NCBI GenBank assembly: GCA_004557185.1
Contig: SFEP01000003.1
Span: 12,362 to 76,361, forward strand
Length of the DNA stretch: 64,000 nucleotides
Direction of reading: 5' to 3'
DNA from: Bacteroidales bacterium
GTDB lineage: Bacteria > Bacteroidota > Bacteroidia > Bacteroidales > Bacteroidaceae
Below are positions 42,208 to 51,938 of the stretch, in pieces. Within the stretch, counting starts at the first letter, position 1. Every line of letters begins with the position of its first letter. The notes beneath the pieces are model-generated. The model had not been told where the DNA came from. It did not search any database and saw only the letters and a program-made list of their open reading frames with translations. The position numbers and the translations under genes are program-made.

Positions 42208-45200
42208 TCATTCGCCTTCCTCATAGAGGCGCGTGATGTCGGCTCCTTTATAATAATGTTGGAGAATGTGACGGTAGTCGTAGCCCTGGCTGCCCATCAC
42301 GGCGGCACCTATCTGGCACAGCCCTACGCCATGGCCCCAGCCTGCGCCGAACAGCACAAAGCGGGCTGGCACGCCCTCGGCGCTCACCTCGTGGCGTTCC
42401 ACCACGAAGGCCGAGGAGTAGAGGTGCGAGTCGCTGAGCAGGCGGCGTATCTCAAGTTCCTTGCCCACCACGAGCTGCTGCTTGGTGCCCACCACGCGCA
42501 GCTTCACCAGACGGCCGCCGGGGCCGCGCAGCACGGGTTGCAGGTCGGTGATGAGGCCGAAGTCGTCGCCCAGTTTCTCCTTCACCCACTGCTGCACCTG
42601 TTCCTGCGTGAACTCCGTGCGCCAGCGGTAGAAGTCGGGCGTCTCGGTGTCGTAGTCGTTGAGCACCTGCTTCAGGAGGGCTGCATCGTGTGTGTGGCAG
42701 AAGGCATCGGGTGCCTGGCGTATCCAGACTTCGGCCAAGTCCTCGCGGGTGAGGTCGGGCAGGGGCTTGGCGGGGTCGGCATCGTGCACAGGTTGCAGGT
42801 AAGGTATGTCTTGATTTTCCCAGCACGAGTCGTAAGCCTCGGTGGCACCGCCGCAGCACTTCGAGAAGCGTGCATCGCAGAGTTCGCCCTCGTGGGTGAG
42901 CACCTCGCCGCGCGTTTCGGCCACGGCCTGCTTCACTGCCGTCCGTGCGGCGCGGGTGATGCCCTGGTAGCGCTGGCAATGGTCGTCGGCGCAAACGTCG
43001 AAGAGCGTGTGGTCGTCGCTGTCGTGCCAACGTATGAACTCGCCGCCGTGGCGCACGAAACTGAAGAAGCTGCCCGTATTACCCGCGTGGCGACGGCGCC
43101 GCTCCATTTGGCTCAGCAGCCAGCTGCGCGAGATGACGGCGTGCGTCTTGAGCAGTTCGAGCGAGGCGTTGGCATTCATTTCCGAACTGATGACGCTTTC
43201 AAGATACTGCTCAGCGGGCAGTTCGTTGATGACCACAATCTTCTCCTCGTCGGCCAGCAGGCGCAGGCTTCCGCGGAAAGTCTGGTTCTCGTTGCGCTGC
43301 CAGTGGAAGCCCACGCCGATGGTAACGTCCTGCAGCGTGAAGGAGGCATCGGCGCTTTCGGGGGTAAAGGTAAGTTCGCGGTAGATGCTGCCGTTCCAGC
43401 TGACGGCGCCGGCATCCACCTCCACGCGCTGTGCGCCGCTCACCTGGCCACCCTTGGCCGTGTAGGTGCCGTGTAGCGTGAACTCCAAGCGCTCGCGCTG
43501 CATGATGCCCACGCTCACCATAGGCTCAGTTTGCGGCAGGGCGCCGGCTGCATCGGCTGCCAGACGTTTGCGCGGCCGCGGCGTGTGCAGTTTGCGCACC
43601 ACGGAGCTTACCTCGGCGTCGGTGAGCGTGACCTCGCGCAGAATGGACTGCGCCATGCGGGGTGTGAGGCGCTTGAAGTCGGCCTCGCGCGGCGTGATGA
43701 GCAGGCCGCCCATGTCGATGCTGCCTGGGCTCACCACCATCTGGCTGCGGCCCGTGGCGTAGTAGCAGTCGGGGCGGTGCTTGCGGCGGGGAAAGACGAC
43801 GGTGACAATGTAGTCGTCAGCTCCGGGGCCACCATGCTGGCGCCAGGCCAGAATGTTGACGTCGGGCTCGGTGCGTTTCTCCTCAAGCGGGAGCGCCGCC
43901 ATGAGTTTGTCGATGAGCAAGTGCCCCTTATGGCCGCCCTTGTGTCCCTGCACCACGAAGGCGGGGCAGGCGTAGTCCTTGAGCAGGAAGATGCCCGCCG
44001 TCTTGGGGTCGTAGCCCAGTTCTTCCAGGTCGCGTTCCTCGTCGCGGTTGCCGGGATAGAGCTTTTCGAGGCGCGTTTCGTAGAGTTTCCAGTCACGCTC
44101 GAGCGGCACGATGCCGCGTGCTCCGGCCTGCAGGTGAGCATGGTCGGGGGCCGAGGCGCCGCAGCGTGCGCCGTTGTAGAAGACGAGGTAGTCGGGCATG
44201 TGCCACACCAGTTCGTCGAAGCGGTGCTCGAAGCAGGCAAACGACTGTGGTACGTGGCGCCGCGTGGAGATGGTGAGGTGGCGAGGCAGGATGGGGAAGG
44301 GGTTGACCAGCACCTCGAGCGTGCCCTGCACACACAGGCTGCGCTGAGGGGTTGGGCGGTTGCGGCTGCACAGGAAGCAGGGGCGCTGTTTGAGAGCCTT
44401 CTTGTCGACGTTGGCAGCCGTCGACACGATGCGGGCTGCGTTGAACTGTGCACCCAGCATGCCATTTTCTATTTCCAACCCCCGCTCCTGCACCTGGCTT
44501 TGCAGCGCCTCGAAGCGTTCGCCAGCCTCGGGCCACTCGCGCAGTTGGTTGTCGATAAAGGCATCCACCTCCTGCTGGTCGACGGCATGGTTCCACGTGG
44601 CCACCATGCGGCGGCGCGCCTCAATTTCGAGCGTGCGGAGCATGTCCTTGTAGGCGTTGTTGGCATTGAGGCGGTCGATGCTCAGTGCGGCGTCGGAGTT
44701 GCCCTCCCAGCGGCGGCACAGGTAGAGTTCGTCGTAAATGCGACCGATGCGGTAGTGGCGTGAGAGCGTGAGCCCAAGGGCATAGTCCTCGCCGTAACTG
44801 GTGTTGGGAAAGCCCACGCGGCGCAGCACGTCGGTGCGGAAAGCACGCGGCGCCCCCAGGCCGTTGATGCGGAGGGCATTGTTGCGGCCGTTGTCGGGCG
44901 TCCACTCCGTGTGGGCAATGAGTCCGGGCGGCAAGGTTTCCAAGTCGAAGTTCACCATGCGGTAACTGCCGATGACCATGGCGGCGCGCTGCTTGGTGAA
45001 GGCTGCCACGATGCGGGCAAGCACATCGGGGGCGGAGTAGAGGTCGTCGCTGTCAAGCTGCACGGCGTAGCGGCCACACTGGGCATGGCGTATGGCAAGG
45101 TCCCAGCAGCCGCCAATGCCCAAGTCGGTGCGCTCGGGACGGATGAGCACCACGCGGGCATCGGCTGCAAACTCGGCCAGCGCCTCGGCCGTGCCGTCGG

Positions 45201-46059
45201 TGGAGTGGTTGTCGACCACCAGCACGTTGTAGGCAAAGTCGGCCTGCTGTGTGAGCACGCTGCGCACAGCGTCGGCAATGGTGCGCACACGGTTGCGAAC
45301 GGGAATGATAACGCTGGCCTCCACGGGGTAGTCGGTGTAGTCGTGCGGCAGGTCGTCGAACTCGTCGGGAGCCAGCCAGGCACCTATGGCCTTGAGGTGG
45401 TCGGTGGCGGCACGTTCCATTTCCTGCTGCACCTCGCGGTGGCGCGGGTTCACGTAGTCGAACTGCTTCTCGCCTGAGGAGCGCAGGTCCGTTTCAGTTT
45501 CCGTGTAGAGCGGCTCCCTCACGTGCAGCAATTGGCCGCAGCGGCTCAGGTAGAGGCGCAGGGCGTAGAGGCCGGCGTAGCGCAGGCGGTGGCTGTGGGG
45601 CGTCTGGAAAAAGGCGGTGAACGATGCCGTGCGCACCAAGAGTAGCGAACCGAAGTCGAAGTCGTCGCGCAAGGCGCCCATCTGGTAGTCGATGACGGGG
45701 TGCAGGCCCTGCTCGTCGCGGCGGTCGCTATACACGAACAGCGCGCCCGAAGCCTCGGCGGCCTGCACCATGCGTTCCAGGCAGCGGTAGCCGGGTTGCA
45801 GGGTGTGCGTGCTGAGGTAGAGCGCGGTGTAGGGGGCACTGACCTTCTGCGAAACGGTGCGCAGAAACTTCGTGCCCGTTATTTTGTCAGTAAGGAGCGC
45901 GGTGCAATGCTCGTCGGTATAGGGTGCCGCGGCGTCGGCATCGGGCGTGGCTATATATATATGGTGTACCGCAGCCGTAGCCTTGAGCTGCTGAAGAAGT
46001 GCGCTGAACGCGCTGTGGTCGGGGTTGAGCGCGACCACTAAATCGATGGCATTTGTCAT
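42208..46059 (-). CDS. Three-domain fusion: glycosyltransferase 2, DUF4922 (HIT-like), SpoIID/LytB
   Basis: A 1283-residue protein; the ATG at 46057-46059 ([18 protein letters not shown]) lies downstream of a full promoter. Residues about 245-480 are a GT-A glycosyltransferase ([33 protein letters not shown], acid cluster QLDSDD at 334-339, GEDYALG at 423), with a second GT-like stretch in 1-240 (YSDRRDEQG). Residues about 510-825 match DUF4922, with a histidine-triad-like motif PDHAHLQAG (638-646). Residues about 845-1283 form a SpoIID domain with the expected catalytic Glu960 in VISSEMNA and the [13 protein letters not shown] motif. No signal peptide or membrane segment is visible, so a normally extracellular SpoIID domain appears fused to cytoplasmic enzymes. 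Role unknown. Confidence 0.85.
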   Translation of the reverse strand: MTNAIDLVVALNPDHSAFSALLQQLKATAAVHHIYIATPDADAAAPYTDEHCTALLTDKITGTKFLRTVSQKVSAPYTALYLSTHTLQPGYRCLERMVQAAEASGALFVYSDRRDEQGLHPVIDYQMGALRDDFDFGSLLLVRTASFTAFFQTPHSHRLRYAGLYALRLYLSRCGQLLHVREPLYTETETDLRSSGEKQFDYVNPRHREVQQEMERAATDHLKAIGAWLAPDEFDDLPHDYTDYPVEASVIIPVRNRVRTIADAVRSVLTQQADFAYNVLVVDNHSTDGTAEALAEFAADARVVLIRPERTDLGIGGCWDLAIRHAQCGRYAVQLDSDDLYSAPDVLARIVAAFTKQRAAMVIGSYRMVNFDLETLPPGLIAHTEWTPDNGRNNALRINGLGAPRAFRTDVLRRVGFPNTSYGEDYALGLTLSRHYRIGRIYDELYLCRRWEGNSDAALSIDRLNANNAYKDMLRTLEIEARRRMVATWNHAVDQQEVDAFIDNQLREWPEAGERFEALQSQVQERGLEIENGMLGAQFNAARIVSTAANVDKKALKQRPCFLCSRNRPTPQRSLCVQGTLEVLVNPFPILPRHLTISTRRHVPQSFACFEHRFDELVWHMPDYLVFYNGARCGASAPDHAHLQAGARGIVPLERDWKLYETRLEKLYPGNRDEERDLEELGYDPKTAGIFLLKDYACPAFVVQGHKGGHKGHLLIDKLMAALPLEEKRTEPDVNILAWRQHGGPGADDYIVTVVFPRRKHRPDCYYATGRSQMVVSPGSIDMGGLLITPREADFKRLTPRMAQSILREVTLTDAEVSSVVRKLHTPRPRKRLAADAAGALPQTEPMVSVGIMQRERLEFTLHGTYTAKGGQVSGAQRVEVDAGAVSWNGSIYRELTFTPESADASFTLQDVTIGVGFHWQRNENQTFRGSLRLLADEEKIVVINELPAEQYLESVISSEMNANASLELLKTHAVISRSWLLSQMERRRRHAGNTGSFFSFVRHGGEFIRWHDSDDHTLFDVCADDHCQRYQGITRAARTAVKQAVAETRGEVLTHEGELCDARFSKCCGGATEAYDSCWENQDIPYLQPVHDADPAKPLPDLTREDLAEVWIRQAPDAFCHTHDAALLKQVLNDYDTETPDFYRWRTEFTQEQVQQWVKEKLGDDFGLITDLQPVLRGPGGRLVKLRVVGTKQQLVVGKELEIRRLLSDSHLYSSAFVVERHEVSAEGVPARFVLFGAGWGHGVGLCQIGAAVMGSQGYDYRHILQHYYKGADITRLYEEGE

Positions 46060-46125
46060 GGATAAAGAAATAAGAAAAAGGGTGGCAGCACGCTTTCTGA
46101 AGGCTGCGCGCCCTTGTAACGACTG

Positions 46126-46156
46126 CAAATTTAATGGAATAAGCATGGCAGACAAA
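46126..46156 (-). promoter_or_regulatory. Promoter of the GT-DUF4922-SpoIID gene
   Basis: TTTG (46153-46156), exactly 19 bases, TAAATTTG (46126-46133) on the minus strand, 67 bases before the ATG. This also supports the chosen start over the longer open frame. Confidence 0.8.
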
Positions 46157-46250
46157 ACATTATCAGCACAAAAGCGGGTGCGGCGCATGCTGCCAATGGC
46201 CTATCCAATACCCAAATTGCCGAGCATACAAGGCACTTTGCCGCTGCCTT

Positions 46251-46300
46251 ATTATTTTCAAAAAATATTTTCATGCATGGGCATTTTATTTGAAAATAAT
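46251..46300. repeat. AT-class element without tandem units (locus F)
   Basis: Perfect 10-bp outer arms (ATTATTTTCA at 46251-46260 and its complement at 46291-46300) enclose TTTTCATGCATGGGCATTTT. The right half resembles the right arm of the element at 13428 (GTGGGCATTTTTCTTGAAAATA). It looks like an AT-class element that has lost or never gained the internal 21-bp units. Confidence 0.7.
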
Positions 46301-46469
46301 GGCGTGCGCCCCATGCCTTCTATGCGTTCCATAAAATAGGCGTTTTCCCGCCATTCCCCGCAGATGTGGGCATTTTCGCCCCCAACATCCCCGCAAGCAG
46401 GCCGCTCATCAGCCCTTTTACCGTGAGACCATAGTAAAAATACCTACGAAAGGGTATGTCGTGCAGCCG

Positions 46470-46497
46470 TTGCAAGTGTTACTTTTGCACATTCTTA
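46470..46497 (+). promoter_or_regulatory. feoAB promoter
   Basis: TTG (46470-46472), 17 bases, TACTTTTG (46490-46497) on the plus strand, 48 bases before the feoAB start. No clear Fur box was seen. Confidence 0.65.
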
Positions 46498-46544
46498 TCC
46501 GCTAACTCCAGTGTCGGAGCGGGTAGTAACCTAATTAGAAAAGC

Positions 46545-49097
46545 ATGAAACTTTCAGATTTACATACAGGTGAGTGCGGCGTGATTGTGAAGGTGTACGG
46601 CCACGGTGGCTTTCGCAAACGCATTGTGGAAATGGGCTTTGTGCGCGGCAAAACTGTGAAGGTGGTGCTCAACGCACCGCTGCACGACCCCATTGAATAC
46701 GAAATCATGGGCTATAAGATTTCGCTGCGTCGCGAGGAGGCCAAACTCGTGGAGGTGATAAGCGAAACTGAAGCACGCAACGACGAACGCCTGAACCCCG
46801 CCGCACCGCTGGCCACCCTCAAGGCCGATGACGGCGAATGCGAGGAGGCACGGTTGCAATTGGAACGCCGCATGAAGACGATGGCGGCCGACCGACGTCG
46901 CGTGATTACCGTGGCGCTGGTGGGCAACCCCAACTGTGGCAAAACGTCGCTCTTCAACATAGCCTCGGGGGCTCACGAGCATGTGGGCAACTACAGCGGC
47001 GTGACGGTGGACGCCAAGTCGGGCTACTTCACCCTGCGTGTGCCCGTAGCTGACAACAGCGCTGCCAGCCCGCAGCATCAAGGCGGCTGCACGGGGCATT
47101 GCGCAGCATGCACCATGCAGGGGAGCTGCACCACCTCGGCCGACGACAACGGCACGCCGATGCGCGAATACAACTTCCGCTTGGTTGACCTGCCTGGCAC
47201 CTACAGCCTCACCGCCTACTCGCCCGAGGAACTCTACGTGCGCCGCAACCTGCTCGACGACATGCCCGATGTGGTGATCAACGTGGTGGATGCCTCGAAC
47301 CTGGAGCGTAACCTTTACCTTACCACGCAGCTTATCGACATGCACCTGCGCATGGTGGTGGCGCTGAACATGTACGACGAAGTGCAGCGCCGCGGCGACC
47401 GCCTCGACTACCAGCAGCTGGGCCGCCTACTGGGTGTGCCCATGGTGCCCACTGCAGCGCGTACGGGGCAGGGCATCAGGGAACTCTTTGAAACGGTGAT
47501 TGCCGTCTACGAGAACATGGGCGACACCTCGCTGGCCCGCCACATTCACGTGAACCACGGCGCCGAATTGGAGTTCAGCATCGACCGCATCAAGGCCATT
47601 TTCCAGCAGAACCAGGAACTGCGCTCGCACTATTCCACCCGCTACCTCGCCATCAAATTTCTGGAAGGCGACAGCGAGGCTGCCAGACTCGTGGAGCGTT
47701 TGCCCCAGCACGACGCCCTCATCGCAGCCCGTTACGAAGAGACGCAACGCATCAAGGACGAGTTGCACGACTCCCCCGACAACGCCCTGACCGATGCCAA
47801 ATACGGCTTCATACAAGGTGCACTGCGCGAAACCTATCAGCCTCACGAGGCACGCAAGGGACGCTCGCTCACCGAGCGCATTGATGCCGTCGTGACGCAC
47901 CGCCTGCTGGGTTTCCCCCTCTTCTTTGCCCTCCTCTTCCTTATATTCTATGGTACATTCACCTTGGGGCAGTATCCCATGGACTGGATAGACTGGTGCG
48001 TGCAGAAAGTGTCGGAGTTTGTGCAATATGCCGCACCCGAAGGCGTGCTGCGCGACTTGCTCAGCGACGGCGTCATCAGCGGCGTGGGCAGCGTCATCGT
48101 GTTCCTGCCCAATATTCTTATCCTTTATTTCTTCCTCTCCCTGCTCGAGGATACGGGCTACATGGCGCGTGCCGCCTTCATCATGGACCGCCTGATGCAC
48201 CGCATGGGGCTGCACGGCAAATCGTTCATCCCCATGGTGATGGGCTTTGGCTGCAACGTGCCTGCCATCATGGCCACGCGTACCATCGAAAATCCCAAAA
48301 GCCGCCTTGTCACGATGCTCGTCACGCCGTTCATGTCGTGCTCGGCCCGCATACCCGTCTATGTGGTGCTTATCAGCGCTTTCTTCCCTTCGCAGGGTGC
48401 CGTGGTCTTGCTGGGGCTCTACGCCTTAGGCCTCCTGGCCGCCGTGGTCATGGCGCGTGTGTTCAGCCGCTTCCTGTTGCAAGGCACCGATTTGCCTTTT
48501 GTCATGGAACTGCCGCCTTACCGCATGCCCACAGCGCGGTCAGTGTGCCGCCACACCTGGACCAAAGGCAAGCAATATCTGCAGAAGATGGGTGGCATCA
48601 TTCTCATCGCTTCGGTGGTGATATGGGCGTTGGGCTATTTCCCACGTGCCGCCGAGCAGCCCGTACCCGCTCCGCCAACCGAGCATGTAGCCCAGGCTGA
48701 AACCGAGGCCCCACCGTCGTATCTGGAACGCATAGGCCACGCCGTGCAGCCAGTGATGGCTCCGCTGGGTTTTGACTGGAAAATGAGCGTAGGCATACTC
48801 TCTGGTGTGGGTGCCAAGGAACTGGTGGTAAGCACATTGGCGGTGATGTATGCTGGTGAAGAGGTCGACGTGGACGACGCAGCCGCTGACACCCATCTGG
48901 CTGCCGCCCTCCGAGCCAACATGTCGCCGAGTGCCGCCTTGGCCTATCTTGTCTTCATCCTGTTCTACTTTCCTTGCATTGCCACCATTGTGGCCATCAA
49001 GCACGAGAGCGGCGGCTGGAAGTGGGCGCTCTTCACCGCCGTCTACACCACCCTCGTGGCCTACGTAGCTGCCCTGGCTGTCTACCATCTGTTCTGA
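46545..49097 (+). CDS. feoB: Ferrous iron transporter, FeoA-FeoB fusion
   Basis: Imports Fe(II) across the inner membrane. Residues 1-72 are a FeoA (SH3-like) domain (LHTGECGVIVKVYGHGGFRKRIVEMGFVRG), fused to FeoB. The G domain has G1 GNPNCGKTS (127-135), G3 DLPGTYSL and G4 NMYD; the membrane part (about 450-850) has two Gate motifs, including GFGCNVPAIMATRTIENPKSRL and GVGAKELVVSTLAVMY. Between G1 and G3 lies a cysteine-rich insert with Cys182, 186, 189 and 195 (CTGHCAACTMQGSC), which could bind iron or zinc. A cluster of acidic residues follows at the C-terminal part. The feoA fusion is usual in Bacteroidota; the Cys insert is less familiar to me. Confidence 0.96.
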   Translation: MKLSDLHTGECGVIVKVYGHGGFRKRIVEMGFVRGKTVKVVLNAPLHDPIEYEIMGYKISLRREEAKLVEVISETEARNDERLNPAAPLATLKADDGECEEARLQLERRMKTMAADRRRVITVALVGNPNCGKTSLFNIASGAHEHVGNYSGVTVDAKSGYFTLRVPVADNSAASPQHQGGCTGHCAACTMQGSCTTSADDNGTPMREYNFRLVDLPGTYSLTAYSPEELYVRRNLLDDMPDVVINVVDASNLERNLYLTTQLIDMHLRMVVALNMYDEVQRRGDRLDYQQLGRLLGVPMVPTAARTGQGIRELFETVIAVYENMGDTSLARHIHVNHGAELEFSIDRIKAIFQQNQELRSHYSTRYLAIKFLEGDSEAARLVERLPQHDALIAARYEETQRIKDELHDSPDNALTDAKYGFIQGALRETYQPHEARKGRSLTERIDAVVTHRLLGFPLFFALLFLIFYGTFTLGQYPMDWIDWCVQKVSEFVQYAAPEGVLRDLLSDGVISGVGSVIVFLPNILILYFFLSLLEDTGYMARAAFIMDRLMHRMGLHGKSFIPMVMGFGCNVPAIMATRTIENPKSRLVTMLVTPFMSCSARIPVYVVLISAFFPSQGAVVLLGLYALGLLAAVVMARVFSRFLLQGTDLPFVMELPPYRMPTARSVCRHTWTKGKQYLQKMGGIILIASVVIWALGYFPRAAEQPVPAPPTEHVAQAETEAPPSYLERIGHAVQPVMAPLGFDWKMSVGILSGVGAKELVVSTLAVMYAGEEVDVDDAAADTHLAAALRANMSPSAALAYLVFILFYFPCIATIVAIKHESGGWKWALFTAVYTTLVAYVAALAVYHLF

Positions 49098-49378
49098 ACA
49101 AGGCGCGGCGGCATGGCGTTTTTCACCCAAGTATGCCTGTCACGCTGCTGTACATTTGCGGGTCGCATCTTCACCCTGCGCAGGGTAGGGATGCGGCCTG
49201 CGGTATAATTAAGCAGGAGTGGTATGTAAATTTCTGATATATTTGTGTTACCTTTGCCGTGCCCTACGTGCCGAAACACTATACTTTTTGTTTTTTTGAA
49301 GTCACATAGGGGCACAGGCGTAGCACTTGGTTACGCCGCCAAATCTTGAAGCAAACACCCTAAAACTACATTGAAAGG
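49098..49378. other. Spacer between feoAB and the tyrosine kinase gene
   Basis: A TACCTTTG at 49249-49256 on the plus strand is a candidate promoter 123 bases before the kinase gene; TTTG at -33 is lacking. No convincing terminator for feoAB was found. Confidence 0.5.
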
Positions 49379-51784
49379 ATGCAACAAACCCCGCAATTGG
49401 TAGATAAGGAAGAAAACGACAATATTTTTCGTGATATCAAACTGTGTCTCGCGCAGTTTCTTGCCAACTGGAAATGGTTCTTGCTCAGCGTGACCGTTTG
49501 TATGGTGATCGGCTGGCTTTATTGGCAAAGCAAGCCGCGCGTATTCCTGCGGCAGAGTGTCATGTTGATTGAGGACGCCAGCGATAACTCCATGGGCTTC
49601 GGCTCCAGCCGCTCGCGCCGCACCAGCAACATGAACACGCTCCTCGAACTGCAAGGTGTAAGCGTGGGCGACAATCTGAAAAATGAGATTTTCATTCTCT
49701 CGAGCAAGCGTCTCATGCAGCGCGTGGTGGAGAAACTTAAGCTGGATGTGGACATGACGACCAGCGAGGGGCTGCACGACATTGCACTCTATGGTTACGA
49801 ACGTCCAGTAGAGGTCGTTTTCAAGGACGCCAAGGCCAAACGCTCCTCTCAGTTCGTGGTGAAAAAGGTGGACGACAACACCTGCCGCATCACCGACTAT
49901 GTGGACGACAAGGACGGTGTGTTCAAGGATGTCACGGTGAAGCTGGGCCAGATGGTGCAGACGCCTGCTGGCACCCTCTGCCTGGTGCGCGGCAAGAGCT
50001 TCGGCGCATGGGACGACCAGAAACTGACGGTGACGCGCCTCACTGTGAGTCAGGCGGCTTCGCGCTTCATGGGCGAGATGACGATTGACGAATATGACAA
50101 GGAAACCTCGCTCATCGTCATCTCGTGCAACGACATTCACGTCAAGCGTGCCGACGATATTCTCAACGAACTCTTCGAAACCTACAAGCAGGATGTGGTG
50201 GAGAACAAAAACCGCGTGGCCCTCAACACGGCTCGCTTCATTGACGAGCGTATCGTGCTTATCGGCAAGGAACTGGGAGAGGTGGAAAGCCAACTCGCCG
50301 GTTTCAAACAGCAGAACGGCCTGATTGACCTCAAAGAAACGGCGCGCAGCGTGCTCACAGAGACAACGACAGCACGCCAGGCAAGTCTGAACGCCGAGAC
50401 GCAACTGAACGTGGCCAAATATCTGGCCGACTACCTGGCCGACCACAGCAACGACCGTGACCTCATTCCCGCCCTCAACATCGGTACAACTTCATTCAAC
50501 ACACAGGTGGCTGAATACAACCGCCTGCTCAACGACCGCAACCGCATGGCAGGGAACTCCAGCGAGGAGCAGACACTGATACGTGAACTCGACCGTGAAC
50601 TCAAGCAGATGCGTGCAGCCATTGCCGCCTCGGCCAAGAGTGTGGTCAAGACGCTTGAAATGGAGCTCCGCGATGCTCAGGCCAACGAGCAAATGCTCAT
50701 GGGCCGCGTAACGGGCGCACCGCAACAGGAGAAAATAGGCCTTAACATACAGCGCCAGCAGACGCTCAAGGAGGCACTCTACACTTACTTGCTCAACAAG
50801 CGTGAGGAGGTAGCCCTGCAGCAGGCCATCAACGAGGCCAATGTGCGCATAGTCGAAGGACCGATTGGTGAAAAGAAGGTGAGCCCGCGGGGCAGCATCA
50901 TCATGCTCGTAGCCTTCATCGTAGGTCTGTTGATACCCGCAGCCATTCTGTGGATTATGTTCCAGATGGACGTGACCATTCACGGACGGCGTGAGGTGGA
51001 AGAAAACACGTCGGTGCCCGTGCTGGGCGAAATTCCCCGCCTCAAGAAGGCCGATGCCACCTCCCTCATCAGCGACCAGGCCAGCAACGCTCCCATTGTC
51101 GAGGCGTTCCGCATCCTGCGTTACAGCATGGGCTTCATGCAGCACAGCACCCAGGTGTTGCTGTGCACGTCTACCACGCCTGGACAGGGCAAAAGCTTCA
51201 TCTCGCGCAACCTGGCCATTGTCATGGCTATGGCCGGCAAAAAGGTGCTGCTCATCGACGCCGACGTGCGTAAGCGCAACCTGAGTCAGACCTTTGGCGG
51301 CAAACTCGGACTGACCACCTTCCTGGCCGATGAATACTCCAAAGTTGAAGACATTATCCGCCCCGCCGCCATCGCTCAGCTGGTGGACTTCATTCCCGCT
51401 GGTCCCATACCGCCCAATCCCTCAGAATTGCTCATGAGCAAGCGCTTCGACGACCTTGTCACGCAGCTCCGCAACCAGTACGACTCTATCATTATCGACA
51501 CCACGCCCATGTATTCCGTGGCCGATGCCAACATCGTAGGCCGCGTGGCCGATACCACCCTCTTCGTGCTGCGAGTGGGCATGCAGAACCGCGACTTCCT
51601 GCCTGAGCTGGAGCGTATATATAAGGAAAAACGCTACAATAACCTCTGCGTAGTGCTCAACGATGCCGATGTCAAGATGCGTCGCTACGGTTATGGCTAC
51701 GGCTATGGTTACGGCTATGGCTACGGGCAACAAAAGGCTGAGAAGGGATGGTTCAACAGCTTGATTGAAAAACTCCGTTCCTGA
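49379..51784 (+). CDS. Polysaccharide co-polymerase / bacterial tyrosine autokinase (Wzc type)
   Basis: Inner-membrane regulator of capsule or exopolysaccharide chain length. Residues 1-60 hold a short cytoplasmic part and helix 1 (WFLLSVTVCMVIGWLYW); the periplasmic Wzz domain with long coiled coils (about 280-480) follows; helix 2 is about 502-525 (IIMLVAFIVGLLIPAAILWIMF). The kinase domain has Walker A PGQGKS (601-606), Walker A' LLIDADVRK (Asp627, Asp629) and Walker B SIIIDTTP. The C-terminus ends in a tyrosine cluster of seven consecutive YG pairs, the autophosphorylation tail. Polymerase and export genes are not in the window. Confidence 0.95.
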   Translation: MQQTPQLVDKEENDNIFRDIKLCLAQFLANWKWFLLSVTVCMVIGWLYWQSKPRVFLRQSVMLIEDASDNSMGFGSSRSRRTSNMNTLLELQGVSVGDNLKNEIFILSSKRLMQRVVEKLKLDVDMTTSEGLHDIALYGYERPVEVVFKDAKAKRSSQFVVKKVDDNTCRITDYVDDKDGVFKDVTVKLGQMVQTPAGTLCLVRGKSFGAWDDQKLTVTRLTVSQAASRFMGEMTIDEYDKETSLIVISCNDIHVKRADDILNELFETYKQDVVENKNRVALNTARFIDERIVLIGKELGEVESQLAGFKQQNGLIDLKETARSVLTETTTARQASLNAETQLNVAKYLADYLADHSNDRDLIPALNIGTTSFNTQVAEYNRLLNDRNRMAGNSSEEQTLIRELDRELKQMRAAIAASAKSVVKTLEMELRDAQANEQMLMGRVTGAPQQEKIGLNIQRQQTLKEALYTYLLNKREEVALQQAINEANVRIVEGPIGEKKVSPRGSIIMLVAFIVGLLIPAAILWIMFQMDVTIHGRREVEENTSVPVLGEIPRLKKADATSLISDQASNAPIVEAFRILRYSMGFMQHSTQVLLCTSTTPGQGKSFISRNLAIVMAMAGKKVLLIDADVRKRNLSQTFGGKLGLTTFLADEYSKVEDIIRPAAIAQLVDFIPAGPIPPNPSELLMSKRFDDLVTQLRNQYDSIIIDTTPMYSVADANIVGRVADTTLFVLRVGMQNRDFLPELERIYKEKRYNNLCVVLNDADVKMRRYGYGYGYGYGYGYGQQKAEKGWFNSLIEKLRS
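51686..51727 (+). repeat. Six-base tandem repeat coding a YG cluster
   Basis: Seven near-identical hexamers (TAC/TAT plus GGN) encode seven Tyr-Gly pairs in the kinase tail. In-frame slippage would change tyrosine number without breaking the gene. Confidence 0.85.
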
Positions 51785-51786
51785 TG

Positions 51787-51836
51787 CTCATCGCGCCGTC
51801 ATGCTGCAAGAGTATGACGGCGCGATGAGTGTTTTG
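51787..51836 (+). terminator. Terminator of the tyrosine kinase gene
   Basis: Perfect 16-bp arms 51787-51802 and 51814-51829 followed by TGTTTTG, beginning 3 bases after the stop. Confidence 0.88.
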
Positions 51837-51938
51837 ACCCGTGCCCGACAAGCAGGCGGCACGCCCGCATCCCCTTTAGGTGGGAATGAAGAGAACACAC
51901 CTCTATCCATTTTGAAAAACTGACCGACGATAACGCCT

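Larger units (their letters stand above)
46060..46544. other. Divergent spacer between the fusion gene and feoAB
   Basis: It contains both promoters and the AT-class element; from 46301 to 46460 no feature was recognised. Confidence 0.65.

Noticed and set aside
42256..44763. Long plus-strand frames opposite the GT-DUF4922-SpoIID gene
   Set aside because: High GC at third positions of the real gene keeps the opposite strand open; translations are rich in Ala, Val and His and resemble no family.
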